Assembly: GCA_964371145.1 (NCBI GenBank)
Contig: CAYJKO010000008.1
Coordinates: 1-33,894 of the forward strand
DNA length: 33,894 bases
DNA from: CAUTNA01 sp964371145
GTDB lineage: Bacteria > Pseudomonadota > Alphaproteobacteria > Rs-D84
Direction of reading: 5' to 3'
Every line of letters starts with the position of its first letter. Positions within the stretch are counted from its first letter, which is position 1. This document shows positions 23,345 to 32,254 of this stretch, in pieces. The notes under the pieces are model-generated. The model was given only the letters and a program-made list of their open reading frames with translations, made no database searches and was not told the DNA's origin. Position numbers and translations under genes: made by a program.

Positions 23345-25405
23345 ATGGTAAAAAAGCTGGATGACGCAACAAAATTTCTTATAGATACTTTACCTGACAA
23401 TTTACAAAAGCTTGCCACGACATCATACGAGGCAGGCTATTTGTCACAAAGCGAATTTGCAATCGCCGCCGACGCGGACGAAGTGCCAGTTTCAGAACAG
23501 GGCGAAGTATTAGATTTTTTCAGACAAGATTTGGGATTAGACATCTTGGAATCTGATACATATCAAAATGATATGGGCAAATATTATGACGCAGATGACG
23601 AAGGTTCTGTGAACGACAAATCTCGTAATGCGGCTCATACAGAAGCCGAACAATCCGAAATGAGCGAAGAAGACGAAATGTTCGCACGCCAATTGGAAAA
23701 AAATCCAGTCGGCACATTATCTATGGGTGGACAAGATTCTTTCACATCATATTTGCGCCAAATCGGAAAGGTACAATTGTTAAAAGCCGCCGGTGAAATT
23801 GCTATTGCTCAAAGAATCGAAGCCGCATCTCGTTTGATGGTATACGGTTTATGCGAAAGCCCTATGACAATCCAAGCAATGTTAAATTGGTACCAATTGC
23901 TATTAAACGAAGAAATGCGCCTGCGCGATATCGTTGATTTAGAAGCTATGTATTCATCTGAATCAGAACAAAAATCCGTAAACGCGTTGGCCGAAGCATT
24001 AAAATCCAAAGGTGTCGAAACTATCGAAGAATTGGACGACGATGAATTAGACGAATTAACAGACACAACATCCGAAGAAGAAGAAGAAGAAGAAGACGAA
24101 AACAAAAAATCTGTCGCGCGTGGTGTTTCTGGTGTCGCAATTCCTGTTATGGAAGAATCTTTGACTCCGACAATATTGGAATTGTTTGCAAAAATTAAAA
24201 AAGTTTTTAACAGCGCTCAAAAATTACAAATCAAACGTTTGGAAAATTTGTTTACAACATCCACTCCTGATGACGCGCTGGAAAAGAAATATTTGAAATT
24301 ACATCTGGAATTATTCGAAAACGTCAGCAAAATCAAATTGAACGAAGACAGAATTTCAGAAATTTTGGATCAATTAACAAAAAAAGACAAACTGTTAATG
24401 GGACTGGAAGGTAAATTATTACGTTTGGCGACCGCATCCAAAATTAAATATGATGATTTTATGGTAAATTACATCGGCAATGAATTAAATCAAAATTGGA
24501 CAAAGTCTTTGTTGAAACACAAAACCCCGGCTTGGGTGAATTTTGCGAAAAAACACGAAGACGATATCAAAAAAATCCAAGAAGATATCACAGCAATTGC
24601 GATTGAAACAGGACAACCAACAGGTGAATATAAAAAAGTCGTCGAATTGGTGCGCCGTGGACAAAGCGAAGCCGCCGTTGCAAAACGCGAAATGATCGAA
24701 GCGAATTTACGTTTAGTTGTTAAATTTGCGCGTAAAAACAGCTATCGCGGATATGGCTTGGACTTATCTGATTTGGTCCAAGATGGTAATATCGGTTTGA
24801 TGAAAACTGTGGATAAATTTAATTACCGTTTGGGTAATAAATTTTCTACATACGCAACGCAATGGATTAAACAAAGTATTTCCAGAAATATTTCAGACCA
24901 AGGGCGTATGATTAGAATTCCGGTTCATATGAATGACAATATTCGCAAAATTCAAAAAGCGACACGTCAATTCACATTGAAACACGGACGTCAGCCAACG
25001 GCTGAAGAATTATCAAAGATAATTTATTTGCCGGTCGACAAAATCCACAAAGCTTTAAAGGTCAGCATCAAACCATTGTCATTAGAAGCACCATTGGGTA
25101 CAGAAGACGACAGTTCACGTTTGGAAATCACAGCCGACGAAACAGCCAGAAACCCATTTGCATCTGCTGCACAAAAAAATCTGCGCAAAGCAATTTCCCA
25201 AGTATTGTCAGAATTGGATCCGAAAGAAGAAACAGTTCTGCGCCAAAGACATGGTATGAGCGGTAACAAAAGCTGTACATTGGAAGAAGTGGGCGATTAT
25301 ATCGGTGTTACACGTGAACGTATACGTCAGATTGCTGAAAAAGCTTTGAATAAATTACGTCACCCAACCCGTGCAAGAAAATTAAAAAGCTTCTTGGAAG
25401 ATTAA
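23345..25405 (+). CDS. rpoD: Primary sigma factor RpoD (sigma70)
   Basis: The 686-residue housekeeping sigma factor directs RNA polymerase to the TTGnnn/TATAAT promoters seen in this window. It contains an N-terminal region 1.1, a long acidic insert (Glu/Asp tract at about 232-253), region 2 with NLRLVVKFARKN, GLDLSDLVQDGNIGLMKTVDKF and FSTYATQWIKQSISR, region 3, and region 4 with the VTRERIRQIAEKALNKLRHP helix-turn-helix. The GTG at 23339 and the ATG at 23345 are both in frame; the ATG is seven bases after AAGGA and is preferred. Length is greater than the E. coli protein (613), due to the acidic insert and the extended non-conserved region between regions 1 and 2. Confidence 0.95.
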   Translation: MVKKLDDATKFLIDTLPDNLQKLATTSYEAGYLSQSEFAIAADADEVPVSEQGEVLDFFRQDLGLDILESDTYQNDMGKYYDADDEGSVNDKSRNAAHTEAEQSEMSEEDEMFARQLEKNPVGTLSMGGQDSFTSYLRQIGKVQLLKAAGEIAIAQRIEAASRLMVYGLCESPMTIQAMLNWYQLLLNEEMRLRDIVDLEAMYSSESEQKSVNALAEALKSKGVETIEELDDDELDELTDTTSEEEEEEEDENKKSVARGVSGVAIPVMEESLTPTILELFAKIKKVFNSAQKLQIKRLENLFTTSTPDDALEKKYLKLHLELFENVSKIKLNEDRISEILDQLTKKDKLLMGLEGKLLRLATASKIKYDDFMVNYIGNELNQNWTKSLLKHKTPAWVNFAKKHEDDIKKIQEDITAIAIETGQPTGEYKKVVELVRRGQSEAAVAKREMIEANLRLVVKFARKNSYRGYGLDLSDLVQDGNIGLMKTVDKFNYRLGNKFSTYATQWIKQSISRNISDQGRMIRIPVHMNDNIRKIQKATRQFTLKHGRQPTAEELSKIIYLPVDKIHKALKVSIKPLSLEAPLGTEDDSSRLEITADETARNPFASAAQKNLRKAISQVLSELDPKEETVLRQRHGMSGNKSCTLEEVGDYIGVTRERIRQIAEKALNKLRHPTRARKLKSFLED

Positions 25406-25410
25406 AAAAA

Positions 25411-25434
25411 AACACCCAATTGGGTGTTTTTTTT
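25411..25434 (+). terminator. Terminator after rpoD
   Basis: AACACCC/GGGTGTT (25411-25417 with 25422-25428), loop AATT, then T-run. Confidence 0.85.
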
Positions 25435-25448
25435 ATCGAAAATATTCA

Positions 25449-25474
25449 CAAAAAAATAGGGCGGAAAACCGCCC
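25449..25474 (-). terminator. Terminator of the coiled-coil protein gene
   Basis: On the minus strand GGGCGG/CCGCCC (25474-25469 with 25464-25459), loop TTTT, then TATTTTTTTG. It stands apart from the rpoD terminator. Confidence 0.8.
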
Positions 25475-25482
25475 GTTTTAAA

Positions 25483-27396
25483 TTAAAAATGTTTTTCAAA
25501 TGTTTGGTATATTTTACCCAAATCATTGTTCATCAAACTGTCTTTTAATGTATCTGCATTATCTGCTTGTTTTGCAGCCGCCAAGATTTGTTCATACCCA
25601 CGCACAAATTGCATAGCCTGGGACTTAAAAGCAGTGTTTGATTTCAATAAATCGCGAACTTTCTTTTTATCAACGGATACAAATATTTTTGCCAACCATT
25701 TAGAAAAAATTGAATTGTCGCCATCATGATATTTTTGCCAAACCTTATCCGGGATGACTGCACCGCTGGATTTAATCAAATCGAATGAAATTTCATGAAT
25801 TTTTTCAATTTGCGGACGGGCTTGTTCCAGAAAATCCGTGCTGCTGACCGGTGCAAAAGACGTTTGCGGTTGCGCCTTGATAGCCTCCATCGGCGCAGTT
25901 GCGCGTGCAACAATCATTTGTTTATTCAAAGCCTGTAATTCATCGGCCGCTTTGTTATAATCTTTTATTAAATCAATCATATGTTGTCTGGATTCACCGG
26001 ACAAGAAATTTAATTTTTCAGAAGACCCTTCGACCTCTGATATCGTTGACGTTACGTTTTGTTTCAAAGAATTTGATTTTTCTTCGATGTCTGCAACTAT
26101 TGTTTTTAATTCGGCATGCAATTCGACAGATTCTTTTGATACGATTGGCAATAATTCTTGTTGTTTTTCAATCAATATCAACAAAGGTTTCAATTGTTCT
26201 GCTGCATCTGCCGCTACGCGCATCAATCTTTCTGATTGTTGAGACAACAACACGTGCTTTTCTTCCATTTCGTCGATTCCAGCCGCCATAACGCGCACAG
26301 ATTCAGAGAATTTGGACGCAGTTGATGTTGTATTGCCCAATGTTTCATTAGCAACGTCAGATGCGTTTTTCAATTCAAATATAATTTCATCTGAAAATTC
26401 TTTTACTTCTTTATTAAATGTGCCAACCAAAGATGTTATTTGTTCCGATACATTCGTTGTTGAATCTGTGCTGGTCACAACTGCGGCATTTAATTGTTCA
26501 ACCGCACCAACGATTATATCGCGTTGTTTGCCGATTGATACTTCGGCCAATTGGATATAGCTTTCGGCGGTGTTTGCGGCACCTTCCAATGCGTTTACTT
26601 GGCTAATTAATGTGCTTTTAGATTTTTTCGCCATTGCTTCGATTTGCTTTGTATGATCATTAATTGTTTGAGAATTGTTTTTCAATACTTTTGCATAATC
26701 GGTTGCGCCTTCTTTGATATAATTAAATCCATCCACAATTGTTTTAGCCATCCCACCAATTTTTTCATTGGCAATATCGGCTTGCTGATTTAATTTACCC
26801 ATTTTATCCATAGATTTATCCGAATTAGAATCCAATAAATTAAATAATTTTTCACCGTCTTTTAACCATTTTTCCATAACCGTCTGTAATTTTGTCGTTC
26901 TTTCGATAATATCACAAGACGTTGTATCAACGCGTTCCATAACTCCGCTGATTCTTTCATAAAAACCTTCTGTTGATTTTTCAACATCTTTCCAACCGTT
27001 GGACGCAACAACAGATTCCAAACCATTTACCGTGTTTTCCATTCTTTGAGACATTTGAGATATTTTTTTAATAATTTCATCAGAATTTTTTATAAATCTG
27101 TCGTTTTCAGCCGTCATATCATCTTTTAATTTTTCCACCGATTTAACTTGGCCGCCCAGATTATTTTCTGCCATTTTGAACAAAGCACCAATTTTTTCGA
27201 TTTCGTTACCAACGATAGAACCCATCACGCGGGACGCATCATAAATTTTCGCTTTTTCCGGTCTGTTGATAAACGTCAACATAGACTGCATAGTTTTTTG
27301 CGATTTGCGCGATACCATAAACAAAGCAATCAAAACACCAAACATTCCCAAACCAAAAACGGCCGCCAAAATAATAAAAGTAATATCAATTGTCAT
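25483..27396 (-). CDS. Membrane-anchored long coiled-coil protein of unknown function
   Basis: The start is the ATG at 27396, with AGGGAG in place; the longer open frame back to 27561 crosses into the divergent addA promoter and has no ribosome site. The protein has about 637 residues. A single N-terminal membrane helix (about 4-28) is followed by roughly 450 residues of heptad-rich, Thr/Ser/Asn/Gln-containing helix that resembles the signalling rods of chemoreceptors, but it lacks the conserved hairpin tip and a sensor domain. The C-terminal 100 residues are globular (WQKYHDGDNSIFSKWLAKIF, FVRGYEQILAAAK, LGKIYQTFEKHF). That end block is a pattern seen in large coiled-coil proteins of other Alphaproteobacteria (from memory, not searched). 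It may organise the envelope or cell poles. RmuC was considered and rejected, as its nuclease motif is absent. Confidence 0.75.
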   Translation of the reverse strand: MTIDITFIILAAVFGLGMFGVLIALFMVSRKSQKTMQSMLTFINRPEKAKIYDASRVMGSIVGNEIEKIGALFKMAENNLGGQVKSVEKLKDDMTAENDRFIKNSDEIIKKISQMSQRMENTVNGLESVVASNGWKDVEKSTEGFYERISGVMERVDTTSCDIIERTTKLQTVMEKWLKDGEKLFNLLDSNSDKSMDKMGKLNQQADIANEKIGGMAKTIVDGFNYIKEGATDYAKVLKNNSQTINDHTKQIEAMAKKSKSTLISQVNALEGAANTAESYIQLAEVSIGKQRDIIVGAVEQLNAAVVTSTDSTTNVSEQITSLVGTFNKEVKEFSDEIIFELKNASDVANETLGNTTSTASKFSESVRVMAAGIDEMEEKHVLLSQQSERLMRVAADAAEQLKPLLILIEKQQELLPIVSKESVELHAELKTIVADIEEKSNSLKQNVTSTISEVEGSSEKLNFLSGESRQHMIDLIKDYNKAADELQALNKQMIVARATAPMEAIKAQPQTSFAPVSSTDFLEQARPQIEKIHEISFDLIKSSGAVIPDKVWQKYHDGDNSIFSKWLAKIFVSVDKKKVRDLLKSNTAFKSQAMQFVRGYEQILAAAKQADNADTLKDSLMNNDLGKIYQTFEKHF

Positions 27397-27432
27397 ATAA
27401 ATCTCCCTGGAATTATTTTTATAACATCTTTC

Positions 27433-27461
27433 TTGAAGTTCCATAAAATTTATACTAAAAT
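27433..27461 (+). promoter_or_regulatory. addA promoter
   Basis: TTGAAG (27433-27438), a 17-base spacer and TAAAAT (27456-27461). It is interleaved with the opposing promoter, so the two units probably compete for polymerase. Confidence 0.5.
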
Positions 27462-27477
27462 TATAAAAATAAATCAA
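27449..27477 (-). promoter_or_regulatory. Promoter of the coiled-coil protein gene
   Basis: On the minus strand, TTGATT (27477-27472), a 17-base spacer and TATAAA (27454-27449). It overlaps the divergent addA promoter almost entirely. Confidence 0.55.
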
Positions 27478-27485
27478 GGCTATAA

Positions 27486-30125
27486 ATGATAAAAAAACAA
27501 ATTCTTTCGCCCGATCAAAGCATGGCTGCGAACCCAAACAATAACGTATGGGTCCAAGCAAATGCGGGCACCGGAAAAACCAGCGTTTTAATCGAAAGAT
27601 TGTTACAAATTTTGTTTAAAAATGCAGACAACGATTCCACAAAAGGCATATTATGTTTGACATATACAAATGCGGCCGCCGGCGAAATGCGAGACCGTAT
27701 TTTAAAGTCTTTGGGCGCGTGGGCAACAATGTCTGATGATGAATTACGGAATAAAATATCTGGTTTTGAGGCAAAAAAACCGGTAACAGACATAGATATT
27801 CAATCTGCGCGAAATATTTTTTATAAATATATAGACAACCCGGAAATTTTAAAAATTAAAACATTGCACGGCTTTTGCGAAGAAATATTGCACAGATTTC
27901 CATTAGAAGCAGGGCTGCCCCCGACTTGGAATTTAATCCAGGGCGTGGAAGAAAAGGTTTTATTGGCTGAAACATTTCACAATTTAATAAATAAAAATTT
28001 AAAAGATAAAAATTCTGAAAGAATTATATCTGCATTTGAAACAATAACCGAACAAGTGTCCGAAAATTTTATCAACGATTTATTGCAATTGTTGGCGGGG
28101 CAATATAAACACTTTTTTGGTGAAAACAACAATGTTAATTATCGCGAACAATTCATTGACAATATTAGATTATTTTTGAATTTAAATTCCGAAAAACCCG
28201 CAAAATCTGACGATTTTTCATTGAATAACATCATATCGGCCGGAAAAGACGAAAAAAAACCGGCAAAATACATTTTGGATATTATTGAATTAACAAAGCA
28301 ATATATTGACAATACTATTGATTTTCAAAAATACAAATCTGCTTATTTAAAAGCAGACGGAAACATAACATCCAACATATTAAAAAAAGACTATTTAATC
28401 GCAGAAGCCGAAAATGTTTATAAGATTAACCAATATACGGAAAACGAAAAAACATTAAAAAATACAATCGCTTTGTTTGATTTAACCGATGTTTTTGCCA
28501 AAGAATATAAAAACATAAAATTAAAAAAGAATGTTTTGGATTTTAACGATATGATTTTATATACAAAACGTCTTTTTTCAGATCCAGAAACAATGGGATG
28601 GGTTTTATCCCAATTGGATTTATCTATAAATCAAATTTTGGTGGACGAAGCCCAAGACACCAGCCCGGAACAATGGGAAATATTAAAAAGCATAACAGAA
28701 AACCTGTTCACAGACGGCACTTCTGACGAAAATCAAAAAGCCTTGTTCGTTGTTGGCGACAGCAAACAGTCTATTTATGGATTCCAAGGTGCTGACACTC
28801 ACGCTTTTGCGAAATCTCGCGATGAAATGACCGCACAGATTCAAAACAATTTACATAATATTAAAAACGTATCGTTAAAACAGAATTTTCGCAGTGCGGG
28901 AACGATATTAAAAGCCGTGGATTTCTTCTTTGACAATCAATTGGTCAAAAATGTCACAAATTTTAATAACACAAACCACGAATATTCACGTAATGATTAC
29001 GATGGATTGGTAGAAATATATGCACCCACCCACAAATCCGGTGAAAACGAAGACAAAAAATCAAATGCTTTGCAAAAAAATTACATTAAATCTATCGCTG
29101 ACAAAATCGAGGATTTAATAAACAATGAAAATATGTCTGCAGACGACATCATGATATTAGTACAAAGACGCAAACCATTCGCAATGCCGTTATTGAATGA
29201 ATTAAAAAGAAGAAAAATACCGGTCCAAGGCAGCGACAGAATAAAATTACCCGAATTTCCCGCCATACGCGACTTGTTACATTTGTTAAGATTTTGCATA
29301 AATAACGCAAACGAATACAGTCTGTGTTGTTTATTAAAAAGCCCGTATTACAGATTGACAGAACAAGATATTTTCAATTTATGCAAAGATCGAGAATCAT
29401 TAAATGTTGGAAAAACATCGGATGAAAAGAAAACCGTGTTTGACGTGTTAAACAATCATTTTCCCGATATTTACAACGAATTAAAAACGATAATACAAAT
29501 GTCAGAAAAAACAGCGCCTTATTCATTTTTTTCCGGTGTTTTTAATCAATTTGGTTTCCGGGAAAAAGTTTTGGCGGCTTTTGGCAGACCCGCAATTGAA
29601 CCTTTGGATGAATTTTTCACAATTTGTCTGGCGTATGAGCGAACAAAGCCCGGAACATTAAAACATTTCTTAAAATGGTTTATTACCGGTGATTCCGAAA
29701 TAAAACGCGATTTATCTACTGGTTCTGGGGTAAAAATAACAACCGTCCACGGTTCCAAAGGATTAGAGGCGCCTGCAGTATTTATAATTGATTCTATGCG
29801 CAAACCCGATTCCGCAAAAGGCGTATTATCTGTTGATGCTTTTATGGAAAATTCTGATTTTGCCAAATGGATATGGAAAAATTCTAAAAACCAAAGCAGT
29901 GCTGTTGAAAAAGCAACTCAAAACATTAATCAAAGCCAAATCGATGAATATTTCAGATTATTATATGTCGCCATGACACGCGCACGCGACAGATTATATG
30001 TATTTGGTATGATTGGCCAGAAAAACTTACCGGAAAACGCATGGTTTACTATGCTGCAAAGTGTATTATCACAAATGCCAGAAGCCGTACAAACAGATGA
30101 AAAAATCAGCATAACAATAAAATGA
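27486..30125 (+). CDS. addA: AddA-type double-strand-break repair helicase, without nuclease domain
   Basis: The 879-residue UvrD-like helicase has Walker A ANAGTGKTSVLIER, motif Ia region CLTYTNAAAGEMRDR, Walker B ILVDEAQDTSPEQWE, motif III VVGDSKQSIYGFQGAD, motif IV/V VKITTVHGSKGLEAP and motif VI LLYVAMTRARDRLYVFG. This matches the AddA subunit of the alphaproteobacterial AddAB complex that resects DNA ends. In relatives AddA is about 1100-1200 residues because a PD-(D/E)XK nuclease domain follows. Here the frame stops 40 residues after motif VI with TGA, and the nuclease part is the next ORF. The ATG of that ORF overlaps this TGA (ATGA). AddB is not in the window. A weak AAGG ribosome site precedes the ATG. 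Confidence 0.9.
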   Translation: MIKKQILSPDQSMAANPNNNVWVQANAGTGKTSVLIERLLQILFKNADNDSTKGILCLTYTNAAAGEMRDRILKSLGAWATMSDDELRNKISGFEAKKPVTDIDIQSARNIFYKYIDNPEILKIKTLHGFCEEILHRFPLEAGLPPTWNLIQGVEEKVLLAETFHNLINKNLKDKNSERIISAFETITEQVSENFINDLLQLLAGQYKHFFGENNNVNYREQFIDNIRLFLNLNSEKPAKSDDFSLNNIISAGKDEKKPAKYILDIIELTKQYIDNTIDFQKYKSAYLKADGNITSNILKKDYLIAEAENVYKINQYTENEKTLKNTIALFDLTDVFAKEYKNIKLKKNVLDFNDMILYTKRLFSDPETMGWVLSQLDLSINQILVDEAQDTSPEQWEILKSITENLFTDGTSDENQKALFVVGDSKQSIYGFQGADTHAFAKSRDEMTAQIQNNLHNIKNVSLKQNFRSAGTILKAVDFFFDNQLVKNVTNFNNTNHEYSRNDYDGLVEIYAPTHKSGENEDKKSNALQKNYIKSIADKIEDLINNENMSADDIMILVQRRKPFAMPLLNELKRRKIPVQGSDRIKLPEFPAIRDLLHLLRFCINNANEYSLCCLLKSPYYRLTEQDIFNLCKDRESLNVGKTSDEKKTVFDVLNNHFPDIYNELKTIIQMSEKTAPYSFFSGVFNQFGFREKVLAAFGRPAIEPLDEFFTICLAYERTKPGTLKHFLKWFITGDSEIKRDLSTGSGVKITTVHGSKGLEAPAVFIIDSMRKPDSAKGVLSVDAFMENSDFAKWIWKNSKNQSSAVEKATQNINQSQIDEYFRLLYVAMTRARDRLYVFGMIGQKNLPENAWFTMLQSVLSQMPEAVQTDEKISITIK

Positions 30126-30568
30126 AAACTATATCCGACATTTTAAAAGAAAAAAACAACCGAAAATTTGCTACAAATACCGGAACAAAAATGCATAAAG
30201 AAATGCAAAGATTAGTCATAAACGACGAATTCGAACGCGGAAATCCGGACATTATAAAAAAAATAAAAGAAAAACCAGAATTGTTGCCTTATTTTTCTGA
30301 AAATGCCCAGACCGAAGTTCCAATTGCCGGCATTTTTAACGAAAAATTAATTTCCAGACGTATCGACAGATTAATAAAAACGGACGACGAAATAATATTC
30401 ATTGATTACAAAACGGACGTTAATAAAAACCAATTTCGAGATAAGTATATAAACCAAATGAAAGAATACTCACATCTGCTGAAAAACGTATACCCAAACC
30501 ACAAGATTTTGGGGAAAATTTTATGGCTATCTGATTTTTCATTGGAATCAATTTGTTGCTTGAAATAA
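30122..30568 (+). CDS. AddA-type PD-(D/E)XK nuclease domain as a separate protein
   Basis: The 148-residue product is the C-terminal nuclease of AddA on its own. It shows the N-terminal His motif GTKMHKEMQR, the acidic residue in ISRRIDRL, the catalytic D-x-K in IIFIDYKTD, and the later Gln/Tyr motif INQMKEYSHLLK. All active-site positions seem intact, so it is a working domain rather than a remnant. It overlaps the helicase by the four bases ATGA and has no ribosome site, so it depends on the helicase for translation: either by restart at the overlap or by a -1 slip on the A-run just before the stop. Both would keep helicase and nuclease together in the AddAB complex. A simple sequencing indel cannot be excluded. 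Confidence 0.82.
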   Translation: MKTISDILKEKNNRKFATNTGTKMHKEMQRLVINDEFERGNPDIIKKIKEKPELLPYFSENAQTEVPIAGIFNEKLISRRIDRLIKTDDEIIFIDYKTDVNKNQFRDKYINQMKEYSHLLKNVYPNHKILGKILWLSDFSLESICCLK

Positions 30569-30589
30569 TTATGTAAAACCGGCTATAAT
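30560..30589 (+). promoter_or_regulatory. recN promoter (leaderless)
   Basis: TTGAAA (30560-30565), an 18-base spacer and TATAAT (30584-30589) end 6 bases before the recN ATG, at the tail of the nuclease gene. No ribosome site exists. Confidence 0.65.
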
Positions 30590-30595
30590 TAATTT

Positions 30596-32254
30596 ATGTT
30601 AAAAAAGTTATCTATTTCAAATATTGTATTAATCGACCGTTTGGACATTGAATTCGGCCGTGGGTTAAACGCGTTGACCGGGGAAACCGGCGCCGGTAAA
30701 AGTATTTTATTAGACGCATTGTCTTTGGGATTGGGGGCACGCGCAGACATCGGATTAATCCGTCACGGCACGGAATCCGCGCAAGTAATCGCGGAATTTG
30801 AAAACACAGGCGATAAATTAAATGAAATTTTATCAGAAAATGAAATAGAATCTGATGACACATTAATTTTACGCAGAACTTTGTCTGTTGATGGGAAAAG
30901 TCGCGCTTGGATTAACGGCATACCTGTATCCGTAAAAACATTGAAAATGGCCGGTGATTTGTTGGTTGAAATTCACGGACAATTTGAAAATCATTCTTTG
31001 TTGGACCAAACAACACATCAAAAAACCTTGGACGATTTCGCGATAAAATACATCGACGGATTCTCTGAATTATTATCATTGGTAAAATCTTCTTATTCTG
31101 AATTACACAGCGCCGAAAAAAGATTAGACGAATTAAAAAAATTAATTGAAAAATCCGCAAACGAACGTGAATTTTTGGAATACAATGTATCTGAATTATC
31201 CGCATTAAATCCGGAAACTGGCGAAGAAGAAGATTTAAACAATCGTCGCAACGCAATCATAAATTCTGAAAAAAATACAGCCATATTATCTGATGCGATT
31301 GAAATCATAAATCAAAAGGGCAATTCTTTGGATAATTGCGTGTACAATGTGGCGCGCACTTTGGAAAAAATTAAAACAGATCCCAATCCGTACGCCGGAC
31401 AAATTGAAAAATTATATGAAATCGCAGAAAACATATCTGATGTATCATCAAAATTACGCCCACACAGCGAAACAGATGAAAACGTGGACGACATAGAAGA
31501 AAGATTGTTTGCATTGCGTGCAGCCGCACGAAAACATCGCATACCTGCGGACGAATTACCTGACTTGTTGTTAAAAATGCAAAACCAATTAAATATGATT
31601 GATAATTCGGATGCAGAATTAAAAAAATTAGAAATATCTGTGAAAGAAAAGCAGGGCGAATTTAATAAATTGGCATCGAATTTAACAATTGCACGAAAAT
31701 CCGCATCAGAAATTTTGCGCAAACAAATATTAACCGAATTACCGGATTTAAAATTGGGACAGGCTGATTTTATCGTTGATTTTTCAGATAAAAATCCAAC
31801 TGCACGCGGGGCGGATGAAATTACTTTTATGATAAAAACCAATCCGGGCAATCCATTTTCTCCATTGCATAAAACTGCATCTGGTGGGGAATTAGCACGT
31901 TTAATGTTGGCTCTGCGCGTAGTATTTATAAATCCAGATGATTTCGCATTTACATTTATATTTGACGAAGTAGACACCGGAATCAGTGGCGCAACCGCAC
32001 AAGCCGTAGGAAATCGCTTATCCAGATTATCTGCCGCGTCACAAGCTTTGGTAATTACTCATTCCGCGCAAGTTGCAGGATATGCGGATAAACATTTTAA
32101 AATTGAAAAATTTGTTGAAAATGATATTACAACGACATCTGTCCGAGAAATATCTGATGATGAAAAAATTAATGAAATCGCGCGTATTATCAGCGGGGCA
32201 GAAATCACCCCAGAATCAATTGCGACCGCAAAAACATTGATTAAATCTTTTTAA
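30596..32254 (+). CDS. recN: DNA repair protein RecN
   Basis: The 552-residue SMC-like ATPase acts in double-strand-break repair by bridging DNA. It has an N-terminal Walker A (GETGAGKSILLDALSLGLGARA), a central coiled coil (about 165-380), the ABC signature TASGGELARLMLALR, Walker B FTFIFDEVDTGISG and a D/H-loop region VITHSAQVAGYAD. Length is normal for the family. It sits directly after the addA nuclease, but its own promoter would give a leaderless message. Its last 14 bases overlap the end of the convergent xseA gene. Confidence 0.94.
   Translation: MLKKLSISNIVLIDRLDIEFGRGLNALTGETGAGKSILLDALSLGLGARADIGLIRHGTESAQVIAEFENTGDKLNEILSENEIESDDTLILRRTLSVDGKSRAWINGIPVSVKTLKMAGDLLVEIHGQFENHSLLDQTTHQKTLDDFAIKYIDGFSELLSLVKSSYSELHSAEKRLDELKKLIEKSANEREFLEYNVSELSALNPETGEEEDLNNRRNAIINSEKNTAILSDAIEIINQKGNSLDNCVYNVARTLEKIKTDPNPYAGQIEKLYEIAENISDVSSKLRPHSETDENVDDIEERLFALRAAARKHRIPADELPDLLLKMQNQLNMIDNSDAELKKLEISVKEKQGEFNKLASNLTIARKSASEILRKQILTELPDLKLGQADFIVDFSDKNPTARGADEITFMIKTNPGNPFSPLHKTASGGELARLMLALRVVFINPDDFAFTFIFDEVDTGISGATAQAVGNRLSRLSAASQALVITHSAQVAGYADKHFKIEKFVENDITTTSVREISDDEKINEIARIISGAEITPESIATAKTLIKSF

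Noticed and set aside
25483..27396. RmuC or a methyl-accepting chemotaxis protein
   Set aside because: No RmuC nuclease-like motif and no conserved chemoreceptor tip or sensor domain can be found; only the coiled-coil style is shared.
27397..27561. Start of the coiled-coil protein at 27561
   Set aside because: It overlaps the addA start and both promoters; the ATG at 27396 has AGGGAG and begins directly with the membrane helix.
2950..30125. TGA read as a sense codon
   Set aside because: TGA ends rimI and addA at sensible positions, and a normal RF2 gene is present.
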